Below, in pieces: positions 27,193 through 35,982 of a stretch of DNA of 64,000 nt. Numbering within the stretch: the first letter of the stretch is position 1; each line of letters opens with the position of its first letter. Below the pieces are notes generated by a model. That model made no database searches. It was not told where the DNA came from and worked only from the letters and a program-made list of their open reading frames with translations. A program made the position numbers and the translations under genes. The DNA is from Thiosocius sp963759055 (GTDB taxonomy: Bacteria > Pseudomonadota > Gammaproteobacteria > Chromatiales > Chromatiaceae): assembly GCA_963759055.1 (NCBI GenBank), contig CAVWYD010000013.1, positions 1 to 64,000 on the forward strand, read 5' to 3'.

Positions 27193-27223
27193 ATTAATGG
27201 GACTGCAGGAGGCTGTTTTCAAG
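27193..27223 (-). promoter_or_regulatory. sigma-32-like heat-shock promoter
   Basis: On the minus strand CTTGAAA (27217-27223) is followed after 15 nt by CCCATTAAT (27193-27201). This matches the RpoH consensus (CTTGAAA, 11-16 nt, CCCCATNT) in both elements. It is about 75 nt from the hsp20 start codon and so likely drives the hsp20-cbpA-cbpM-hsp20 cluster under heat shock. Confidence 0.65.
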
Positions 27224-27384
27224 ACCTGTTTTCTGCCGCAGATCAAGGATCAGGAAGGCAGTTCTCCCGGCGTGCCCCGCGGAAAGAACTGCGGAGCTAT
27301 CGACAACCAGCAATCGGAGCAGCCGCTCAGGCATGCGCTACCAGAGGGGCAGCGGCGGGGGTAGAAAATCCGGTATTGACCACT

Positions 27385-27652
27385 AGGGCCTGTTCACACT
27401 ACAAACACACCAGCGACGGTGGCCATTTTTTTTGCAGGACAAGGCGCAGTGAGCGCTTTGTACTTGCTGTACATGAGCGAATTGCAACGCAGGCCTGCGG
27501 GAAAATGGCCCCGTCCCTTCGGGTTGCGCCCCAAAACGGGCCATGCGGTGTTGCTCGTCGTTCGTTTAGAGTCACTAAACGTCTCTCCTCGCGCCTTGCC
27601 TGGCCCATTTTGGGGCAGCAACGCTTGCGTGTTTGTAGTGTGAACAGGCCCT
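27385..27652. mobile_element. MITE-like element with inverted ends
   Basis: A 268-bp element whose ends match as inverted repeats: the left end begins AGGGCCTGTTCACACTACAA and the right end is its reverse complement over at least 24 bp, continuing CGTGTTTGTAGTGTGAACAG. No transposase frame lies inside. The outer bases are flanked by TA on each side. Such short, non-coding inverted-end elements are mobilised in trans by a related transposase; no related IS is in the window. Internal frames are shadows. Confidence 0.8.
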
Positions 27653-29013
27653 TAGCCGACCAGGGTATAACAGGGCGTGTATTCGCCCTGCAGCTTCATC
27701 CGACGCTGCTGGACGAACCGCTGCAACAGGTCATCCATCGCGGCCACCATCTGTGGATCGGCATGGATCTCGAAGGGTCCACGCTGCTCGACCGCCCGGA
27801 TGCCGTCTTCCTTCACATTGCCGGCGACGATGCCGGAGAAGACGCGTCGCAGATTCGCAGCGAGTTTGTGCGCCGGCTGCCCCCGATGCAGCGAAAGCCC
27901 GGCCATCGTCGCATGCGTCGGGACGAAAGGCTCCTGAAAGTCCTTTTCGATATGCAGCTGCCAGTTGAAATAATAGGCATCCCGGCCCTTCTGCCGGTAA
28001 TGCTTCACCGCATCCATCGCGGTCCGCATGGATCGGGCCACCTCGGCCGGATCATCGATCACGATCCGGTAATATCTTTGCGCGTCAGGGCCCAGGGTCT
28101 CCCCGATGTAGCGATGCACCGCGTCGAAATAGTCTGCGCTCTCGGCGGGCCCGGTCAGGATCAGCGGGAAGGGATGATCGGCATTGTCGGGATGCATCAG
28201 GATACCCAGCAGGTACAACAGCTCCTCCGTGGTACCGGCACCACCCGGGAAGATCACTATCCCATGGCCCACCCGGACGAAGGCCTCGAGCCGTTTCTCG
28301 ATATCGGGCAGGATCACCAGCTCGTTGACAATCGGGTTAGGAGGCTCCGAGGCCACGATACCCGGCTCGGTCATGCCGATGTAACGGCCATTGGAGATAC
28401 GCTGTTTGGCATGACCGATGGTCGAACCCTTCATAGGCCCTTTCATTGCGCCGGGTCCACAGCCGGTACAGACGTCGAGCCCGCGCAGGCCGAATTCGTA
28501 ACCGACCTCCTTGCTGTAATCGTATTCTTCGCGGCCGATCGAATGGCCACCCCAGCAGACGACGATATTCGGGTCGACGCTGGGTTTCAGCACACGCGCA
28601 TTGCGCAGGATGTGGAATACCGCCGAGGTGATGTGCTCACTCTGAGTCAGGTCGATCGTCGGATCACCCTGGATCTCGTTGTGGGTATAGATAATGTCAC
28701 GCAGAACGGCGAACAGGTGTTCGCGAATGCCCTGGATCATTTTGCCGTCGACAAACGCGGAGGCCGGGGCATTCTCGAGCCTAAGCTTGATGCCCTGGTT
28801 GCGCTGCCTCAGATTGATGCCGAAGTCCCGATAGTTATTGAAGATCTCGCGCGCATCATCGGTATGGCTGCCGCTGTTGAGCACCGCGAGGGCACAGTTG
28901 CGGAACAGTCGGTACAGACCGCGTGCACTGGTATCCAGCAACGAGTTCACCTCGCGCTGAGACAAAACCTCGAGACTGCCTTCGGGACTGACTGAGGCAC
29001 TGAATCTTTCCAT
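27652..29013 (-). CDS. ppnN: nucleotide 5'-monophosphate nucleosidase PpnN (LOG family)
   Basis: 453 residues. The Rossmann-like LOG core shows GRYIGMTEPGIVASEPPNPIVNELVILPD, FPGGAGTTEELLYLLG and the PGG-x-GTxxE phosphoribohydrolase motif. N-terminal (about 1-130) and C-terminal extensions match PpnN (YgdH), which cleaves nucleoside monophosphates to base and ribose 5-phosphate in nucleotide salvage. The preferred start is the second ATG, 5 nt after GGAGAG. Its TAA stop codon shares a base with the right end of the MITE-like element. Confidence 0.9.
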   Translation of the reverse strand: MERFSASVSPEGSLEVLSQREVNSLLDTSARGLYRLFRNCALAVLNSGSHTDDAREIFNNYRDFGINLRQRNQGIKLRLENAPASAFVDGKMIQGIREHLFAVLRDIIYTHNEIQGDPTIDLTQSEHITSAVFHILRNARVLKPSVDPNIVVCWGGHSIGREEYDYSKEVGYEFGLRGLDVCTGCGPGAMKGPMKGSTIGHAKQRISNGRYIGMTEPGIVASEPPNPIVNELVILPDIEKRLEAFVRVGHGIVIFPGGAGTTEELLYLLGILMHPDNADHPFPLILTGPAESADYFDAVHRYIGETLGPDAQRYYRIVIDDPAEVARSMRTAMDAVKHYRQKGRDAYYFNWQLHIEKDFQEPFVPTHATMAGLSLHRGQPAHKLAANLRRVFSGIVAGNVKEDGIRAVEQRGPFEIHADPQMVAAMDDLLQRFVQQRRMKLQGEYTPCYTLVG

Positions 29014-29105
29014 CATCTCTCCACGGCAAAAATCGGACGCCCGATGATCCTACTTAACCCGGCCGCCAATTTTTCCGGATTGTGTGCCGCGGCCGACAGC
29101 TGAAT

Positions 29106-30170
29106 TCAGCAGCAGCCGGCAGACGGCAAGGTATCGTCTGCAGGGGTGTCGAATGGCAGGGACGTTCCACAGTCGGTGAAGATACCGAAATGCGTACCGG
29201 TGTCACCGATAAACTCAAAATGTGGCCGATACCGCGTTTCATGCAGCATTCGCCAGGTGTTTCCACACACCGGCGCCACCTTTCCTTTTTGGAACAGGTG
29301 GTGTTTGTCCAGCCGCATCGAGGTGGGGTGCTCCGCGATGGTCCCCTTGTAAACAACCCCCTGCCCGTAGTCCTCGCAGGCTGATTCCAGACGTTCAAGC
29401 TTGAACAGACGGTAGGTCGCGGAGAAGAAACGGATGTCTCCCACCAGAGCGGAGAGGGCCGGATTTTCGATGCTTATCGGGCCGTCCGAGACCAGTCTGG
29501 GATCGAGGAAACCAGCGCCCTTGGACAGGGCGATCAAGTCGTTCCAGTACAGCGCACCACCCAGGCATTCGCTGTACAGCGTCGGATGCTGCGCCACGGA
29601 CTGCGGGATACGCCGGTCGGCGTAGACATCAGAGAAATACAGCTCGCCACCTGGTTTCAGCAGCTGATGGGCATCGCTGAGCACCTTGTCCTTGGCCGCG
29701 CAAAGATTGATCACGCAGTTCGACACAATCAGGTCGAAGCTCTCGTGCTCCAGGCCAAGCTGGTCAAGTTTCTCCAGTTCGCCCTGCACGAAGCTGACGT
29801 TCGATGCCTGATAGCCAAAGCGTGCCCTGTGCTCATCGACATAAGACTCGGCTACATCCAACTGCTCACGGGTCATGTCGACCCCGACCACAGCACCCTG
29901 TTCGCCGACCAGACGCGAAAGCAGATACACGTCGCGCCCGGCACCGCAGCCCAGATCGAGCACCCTCAGACCCTCCAGCTGGGCCGGCACGACCAGCCCG
30001 CAGCCATAGTAGCGTTGCACCACCTCGGGAGCGAGAAGGGCCAGCACATCGCGGATACGGTCGGGTATGACCTCGCCCACGCAGCAGGCGTTGGTCTGCA
30101 GGTCAGCAGAGGTCTTTAGAACCTTGCCATAGTAATTTTTCACTTCTTCAAGCACGGGATCGGGCCTCAC
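29106..30170 (-). CDS. arsM: arsenite S-adenosylmethionine methyltransferase ArsM
   Basis: 354 residues that methylate As(III) using SAM. Motif I (VLDLGCGAGRDVYLLSRLVG near residue 75), post-motif VVGVDMTREQLD, and family-specific cysteines in TNACCVGE, VSNCVINLC and LYSECLGGAL match ArsM. The C-terminal SAGCC and CGNTW add more thiols. The start is a GTG. It lies directly downstream of sufE on the same strand (gap about 80 bp), with ppnN after it. The ars repressor operon is nearby at 22-24.6 kb. Confidence 0.92.
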   Translation of the reverse strand: MRPDPVLEEVKNYYGKVLKTSADLQTNACCVGEVIPDRIRDVLALLAPEVVQRYYGCGLVVPAQLEGLRVLDLGCGAGRDVYLLSRLVGEQGAVVGVDMTREQLDVAESYVDEHRARFGYQASNVSFVQGELEKLDQLGLEHESFDLIVSNCVINLCAAKDKVLSDAHQLLKPGGELYFSDVYADRRIPQSVAQHPTLYSECLGGALYWNDLIALSKGAGFLDPRLVSDGPISIENPALSALVGDIRFFSATYRLFKLERLESACEDYGQGVVYKGTIAEHPTSMRLDKHHLFQKGKVAPVCGNTWRMLHETRYRPHFEFIGDTGTHFGIFTDCGTSLPFDTPADDTLPSAGCC

Positions 30171-30252
30171 TCACCGGCACGCAGTTTGCGGCGGTTTCCG
30201 TCAATTCCGGGATACTACGGCGGACGAGGTGTCGATGCCACGCTGAATGAAA

Positions 30253-30702
30253 TCAGGAGGAGGCAGCGCAGGCCTGTGGGGCGATCGCTTTCGCCTGCGC
30301 CTTCATCAACTCGACAATTGAGTAGATGCCGAAATGTCGATTGGGGCTCAGGTGTTCGGCCAGCTTCAACTCGTCGAACAGATGATCGAGATCCAGCGCC
30401 TCGACCTCGTCGGGCGTGCGCCCGGACATCAGCTCGATCAGCAACGCCAGCACACCCTTGATGATGGCGGTATCGCACTCGCCGACATAATTCAGGCGAG
30501 CAGGATCTGCGGGGTCCAACAGCGGACAGACCCACACCTGGCTCATGCAGCCCTGTACGCGGTTGGCCTCGGTGCGCAGGGCGTCATCCATCGTCGGAAG
30601 CGCCTCACCGAGTTCCACCAGGTAGGCGTAGCGCGCATCCCAGTCGTCCAGGAAGTCGAAGTTCTCGATGACCTCTTCGGGCGTCAGCATGTCAGCCCGC
30701 AT
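30253..30702 (-). CDS. sufE: SufE-family sulfur transfer protein
   Basis: 149 residues. SufE accepts persulfide sulfur from a SufS cysteine desulfurase and passes it to SufBCD. The acceptor Cys is in RVQGCMSQVWV near residue 52, and the N-terminal helices (LTPEEVIENFDFLDDWDARYAYLVELGEALP) match. It is the last SUF gene before arsM. No desulfurase gene is adjacent, so it must rely on one encoded elsewhere. Confidence 0.9.
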   Translation of the reverse strand: MRADMLTPEEVIENFDFLDDWDARYAYLVELGEALPTMDDALRTEANRVQGCMSQVWVCPLLDPADPARLNYVGECDTAIIKGVLALLIELMSGRTPDEVEALDLDHLFDELKLAEHLSPNRHFGIYSIVELMKAQAKAIAPQACAASS

Positions 30703-30724
30703 ATCGCATTGAGGCAGGCCAGAC

Positions 30725-31051
30725 TCATACGCTAAAGGACTCGCCGCAACCGCACATCTCCTTGATGTTCGGGTTACGAAACTCGAACCCTTCGTTCAGG
30801 AGATTGGTCTTTACGAAATCGATCACCATGCCGTCGAGCTGCGGCAATGCCTTGTCATCGGCCACTACCTTCACCCCGAAACTCTCATAGATGTGGTCGT
30901 CGGGGCCGATCTCGTCGGCATAATCGACCAGGTACGCAAACCCCGTGCAGCCGCTCTTCTTCGTGCTGACTCGCAGACCTTCACCTTTGCCGCGTTTGGC
31001 CAACTCCCGCGAAACATGTTTCGCGGCCGCTTGTGTAAGTTCGATTGCCAT
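30725..31051 (-). CDS. sufA: A-type Fe-S carrier (SufA/IscA/ErpA family)
   Basis: 108 residues. Three Cys ligands appear as SGCTGFAYL near residue 35 and CGCGESF at the C-terminus, the standard A-type carrier spacing. It delivers [Fe-S] clusters to target apoproteins. The start MAIELTQAA is placed by AGGAGA about 7 nt upstream of its ATG at 31051; the longer frame has an unrelated N-terminus. It lies between the DUF59 gene and sufE. Confidence 0.9.
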   Translation of the reverse strand: MAIELTQAAAKHVSRELAKRGKGEGLRVSTKKSGCTGFAYLVDYADEIGPDDHIYESFGVKVVADDKALPQLDGMVIDFVKTNLLNEGFEFRNPNIKEMCGCGESFSV

Positions 31052-31089
31052 ATCGCTGTTTCTCCTAAGGTATACACAATGAGACAGAT

Positions 31090-31440
31090 TCAGAACATAC
31101 CCAGTTCCAGCCTCGCCTCGTCGCTCATGCGGTCCTTGGTCCAGGGCGGATCCCACACCAGCTCGACGTGGCAGCGGCCGACAGACTCGACAGACTCGAC
31201 CGCCCGTTCCACCTCCCCGGGCAGGATCCCGGCCACCGGACAACCGGGCGCGGTCAGGGTCATCTTGATCGCAATATCCCGTTCGCCGACCGCGTCGATG
31301 GCATAGATCAGGCCAAGATCGTAGATGTTGGTCGATATCTCCGGGTCATACACCGTGCGCAACGCCGCGATGATTTGCTCCAGCACTTCACCCTCGTCTC
31401 TCTCTTGCACCAGTTCGCTCCGTTCATTCGATGCCGCCAC
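31090..31440 (-). CDS. MIP18/DUF59 family Fe-S assembly factor (SufT-like)
   Basis: 116 residues. QIIAALRTVYDPEISTNIYDLGLIYAID and MTLTAPGCPVAGILPGEVERAV are the MIP18/PaaD (DUF59) signature. Such proteins aid Fe-S cluster maturation and are often called SufT when in suf operons. The GTG start has GGAGG 6 nt upstream. It is downstream of sufD. The position between sufD and sufA is usually taken by sufS in related operons. Confidence 0.85.
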   Translation of the reverse strand: MAASNERSELVQERDEGEVLEQIIAALRTVYDPEISTNIYDLGLIYAIDAVGERDIAIKMTLTAPGCPVAGILPGEVERAVESVESVGRCHVELVWDPPWTKDRMSDEARLELGMF

Positions 31441-31469
31441 CGTCTGTTCCTCCGTAAATCCGATTCCGC

Positions 31470-32804
31470 TTACGCCGCAGTCTGGTTCAGGCGCTCCGCG
31501 AGCACTTTGCCGGTGCGGGCACGCAGCGCCTCACTCGGCAGGCGGTCCAGCACTTCCTGGGCGAAGCCCTGGCAGAGCATCTGGGTCGCCTGCGCCTGCG
31601 GTATGCCACGTGATCTCAAGTAGAACAACATGTCGCCATCCAGTTCGCCCACCGTCGTGCCGTGACTGCATTTCACGTCGTCGGCAAAGATCTCAAGCTG
31701 TGGCTTGGTATCCACTTCAGCCGAGCGCGAGAGCATCAGGTTGTCGTTCGACAACTGGGCGTCGGTCTTCTGCGCATCCTGCGCCACGAGAATCCGCCCA
31801 TCGAACACCACCCGCCCCCTGCCATCGAGTATGCCCTTGAAGGTCTCGCGACTCGTGCAGTGCGGCACTGCATGGCGAATATCCAGATGCACATCGTTCA
31901 GCTGTTTGTCACGCGCCAGCATCAGGCCGTCGAGTTCCGCCTCGGCACCCTCGCCCTCGAAGGTGACCCGTACATCGCTGCGCGACCATGCGCCACCCAG
32001 TGCGGCCAGCACCAGGTGGTAATGACTGCGTTCACCCAGCCGTACCTGCAGATCACTCAGATGCTGCGCATTCTGGCTCTCTTCCTGGGAACGCGAGTGC
32101 ACGAGTTCGCTGCCGGCACCCAGCGAGACCTCGATGCTGACATTATTGAAATAGACCGCATCGCCCAGGCTGCAGTAGCGTTCGATGATCTCGGCACGCG
32201 CGTCCTCTTCCAGCACAATCAGGTGGCGGGGATGGCAGATGCCGGCCTCTTCCGTACCCACGGAGACGTGCAGGATCTCGATCGGCTTTTCAGATGCGAC
32301 GCCGCGCGGCACGTGGATCAATGCACCATCGGACATCAGGGCCGTATTCAAAGCCGAAAACGGGTGCCGCTGTTCGGCGATCCCGCCCAGGCGAGTGCGC
32401 AGAATGGCCGGAACCTCACCCAGACCACCGGCCAGCGAGGACATAACCACACCATCCGACGCGCCACCGAGCGCGCACAGAGCCGGCGCCAGACAGCCGT
32501 TGACAAACACCAGCCGGTAGCCCGCATGGCCCGTCAGCAACAACTCGTCGATATCATCGAGCTGCAGCGCATCGTACGGGCCCTGGACCAACGGGCGATA
32601 TTCGGCCTGTTCGAGGAAAGCCAGGGAGGTATAGCGCCAGGCCTCATCCTTGCGGCTGGGCACAGGCATGCCGGCCACGCCCTGCGCACCGCGCTCACGG
32701 AGCGGCATCAGCCAATCCAGACCCGCCGGCAAGGGAGTCAGGAGCCGCTGACCCTGGTGCAACACGCGAATCAAATCGGTGCCTGTCTGTTCCGCCGTAT
32801 TCAT
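31470..32804 (-). CDS. sufD: Fe-S cluster assembly protein SufD
   Basis: 444 residues, a beta-helix scaffold subunit of the SufBC2D complex. Conserved SufD pattern: SAEVDTKPQLEIFADDVKCSHGTTVGELDGDMLFYLRSRGI, with the His (CSHGTT) and the ends of the core; the C-terminus (LCQGFAQEVLDRLPSE) is also family-like. Its ATG overlaps the sufC stop by 4 nt (ATGA), indicating translational coupling. Confidence 0.95.
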   Translation of the reverse strand: MNTAEQTGTDLIRVLHQGQRLLTPLPAGLDWLMPLRERGAQGVAGMPVPSRKDEAWRYTSLAFLEQAEYRPLVQGPYDALQLDDIDELLLTGHAGYRLVFVNGCLAPALCALGGASDGVVMSSLAGGLGEVPAILRTRLGGIAEQRHPFSALNTALMSDGALIHVPRGVASEKPIEILHVSVGTEEAGICHPRHLIVLEEDARAEIIERYCSLGDAVYFNNVSIEVSLGAGSELVHSRSQEESQNAQHLSDLQVRLGERSHYHLVLAALGGAWSRSDVRVTFEGEGAEAELDGLMLARDKQLNDVHLDIRHAVPHCTSRETFKGILDGRGRVVFDGRILVAQDAQKTDAQLSNDNLMLSRSAEVDTKPQLEIFADDVKCSHGTTVGELDGDMLFYLRSRGIPQAQATQMLCQGFAQEVLDRLPSEALRARTGKVLAERLNQTAA

Positions 32805-33565
32805 GCGGCCTCGTCCTTGCCGGTCAGCCAGCCGTAGCCCTTCTTCTCCAGCTCCTTGGCCAGCAATTTGTCACCCGAACGAACGATCCGCCCGTCTGCC
32901 AGCACGTGCACGAAGTCCGGCTCAATGTAGTCCAGCAGGCGCTGGTAGTGAGTGACCAGGATCACGGAGCGATCGGGGCTTCGTAGCGCGTTGACGCCGT
33001 CAGAGACCGTCTTGAGGGCATCGATATCGAGGCCGGAGTCGGTTTCGTCGAGGATCGCCAGCTTTGGCTCGAGCAGGGCCATCTGCAGGATCTCGTTGCG
33101 TTTCTTTTCGCCCCCGGAGAAACCGGCGTTGACCGGGCGTTTGAGGAGCTCCGGCTGCATGGATACCATCGCCAGCTTTTCGCGGATCAGTTTCAAGAAG
33201 GCCACAGAGTCCAGCTCCCGCTCGCCGCGCGCCTTGCGTTGCGCATTCAGGGCCTCTTTAAGGAAATGGGTGTTGTTCACGCCCGGCAGCTCTACCGGGT
33301 ACTGGAAGGCCAGGAACACGCCGAGCGCGGCGCGCTGTTCAGGCTCCAGCCCGAGCAGGTCTTCCCCGTCCATCGTCACCTCGCCAGCGGTGACAGTATA
33401 GCCGGCGCGCCCCGCCAACACGTGTGCGAGCGTGCTCTTTCCGGACCCGTTCGGACCCATGAGCGCATGCACCTCACCGGGGCCCACCTCCAGGTCCAGA
33501 CCTTTGAGGATTTCCTTGCCTTCTACTTCTGCCTTGAGGTTCTTGATCGATAACTTCATTTTCAA
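32801..33565 (-). CDS. sufC: SufC ATPase subunit
   Basis: 254-residue ABC-type ATPase. Walker A GPNGSGKSTLAHVLAG, Q-loop FQYPVELPGV, ABC signature FSGGEKKRNEILQMAL and Walker B LAILDETDSGLDIDAL are all intact, and the LDETDSGLD form is diagnostic of SufC. It powers SufBC2D to build Fe-S clusters. Positioned between sufB and sufD. Confidence 0.97.
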   Translation of the reverse strand: MKMKLSIKNLKAEVEGKEILKGLDLEVGPGEVHALMGPNGSGKSTLAHVLAGRAGYTVTAGEVTMDGEDLLGLEPEQRAALGVFLAFQYPVELPGVNNTHFLKEALNAQRKARGERELDSVAFLKLIREKLAMVSMQPELLKRPVNAGFSGGEKKRNEILQMALLEPKLAILDETDSGLDIDALKTVSDGVNALRSPDRSVILVTHYQRLLDYIEPDFVHVLADGRIVRSGDKLLAKELEKKGYGWLTGKDEAA

Positions 33566-33574
33566 ACTCCCGAT

Positions 33575-35020
<1,446 letters not shown>

Positions 35021-35034
35021 CGCTGGCGTAATGT

Positions 35035-35051
35035 CCAAGTAATTTACTAGG
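35035..35051. promoter_or_regulatory. candidate Rrf2-type operator upstream of sufB
   Basis: CCAAGTAATTTACTAGG is a near-perfect inverted repeat (arms of 8 with one mismatch) 15 bp upstream of the sufB start. AT-rich symmetric sites in this position are typical of Rrf2-family Fe-S regulators such as IscR. No Rrf2 gene is present in the window, so the identity is a guess. Confidence 0.4.
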
Positions 35052-35313
35052 TTATTATTCAGTCTGCAGCGCCAAAATTCAATACGAGAATCGTGGGGTT
35101 GAACGGCAAACGCCGGGGGTTGTAGGGCTTCCGTTGCTGCTTCGTCCGCTTGTTGCCTGAGTTGGGCTCGAAATATGTCCAACAGGCGAGATCTCCCGGT
35201 ATCAGGAAATCGAGACATGCAGGCCGGTCCTGGACAACTCAGCTTGTCCCCGACGGGCACGTGCCCGAGCGAAGTAAACTGTCGCAGGCCAGCGATACCA
35301 TCAGGACACAACG

Positions 35314-35982
35314 ATGCTCAGCGTCCAGGAACTGCACAAGAACTATCGATCCGGCGGCGGCCTGCAGACCGTGCTGGACAAACTCAGCTTCCAGGTCCCG
35401 CAGGGTGAGATCGCCGCGCTGCTCGGTGCCAGCGGCAGCGGCAAGACCACCCTGCTCAACCTGCTGAGCGGCATCGACACCCCGGACGGCGGCAGCGTTC
35501 ACATCGACGGCGCCGATATCCACGCCCTTGGCGAACCTCAGCGCACCCTGTTCCGACGCCGGCATATCGGATTCGTGTTCCAGTTCTTCAATCTGATCCC
35601 GACGCTGACCGTCGGCGAGAACATCGCGCTACCGATGGAGCTGATCGGCACCCAGCCGCAGATCGCGCAGGAACGCGTGGAAACGCTACTCGATCAGGTC
35701 GGCCTGTCGCGAATGGCCGACAGATACCCGGAGACCCTGTCCGGCGGTGAACAACAGCGCACCGCCGTCGCCAGGGCCCTTTCGCACCGGCCCAAGCTTC
35801 TTCTCGCGGATGAGCCGACCGGAAACCTGGACGAAGTCACCGGCCGGCAGGTGATCTCGCTCCTCACCGACCTGGTCAGAGACCAGCGGACAACCCTGGT
35901 CGTGGTCACCCACAGCCACGCAGTGGCGGACGCGGCCGACCGCGTGTTGCAGCTTCAAAACGGGCAGTTGATCGGCCCATGA
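35314..35982 (+). CDS. ABC transporter ATP-binding protein (AttE/LolD-like)
   Basis: 222-residue MacB/LolD-type ATPase. Walker A LLGASGSGKTTLLNLLSG, Q-loop FQFFNLIPTLTVGENI, signature LSGGEQQRTAVARAL and Walker B KLLLADEPTGNLD are all intact. It forms the energising subunit of the system with the FtsX-like permease that follows, whose ATG overlaps this stop codon. With the AttH-like lipoprotein downstream the arrangement matches AttEFGH. It is divergent from sufB. Confidence 0.93.
   Translation: MLSVQELHKNYRSGGGLQTVLDKLSFQVPQGEIAALLGASGSGKTTLLNLLSGIDTPDGGSVHIDGADIHALGEPQRTLFRRRHIGFVFQFFNLIPTLTVGENIALPMELIGTQPQIAQERVETLLDQVGLSRMADRYPETLSGGEQQRTAVARALSHRPKLLLADEPTGNLDEVTGRQVISLLTDLVRDQRTTLVVVTHSHAVADAADRVLQLQNGQLIGP

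Noticed and set aside
27376..28995. 539-codon plus-strand frame across the MITE-like element and ppnN
   Set aside because: Antisense shadow of ppnN; the first part lies inside the mobile element.
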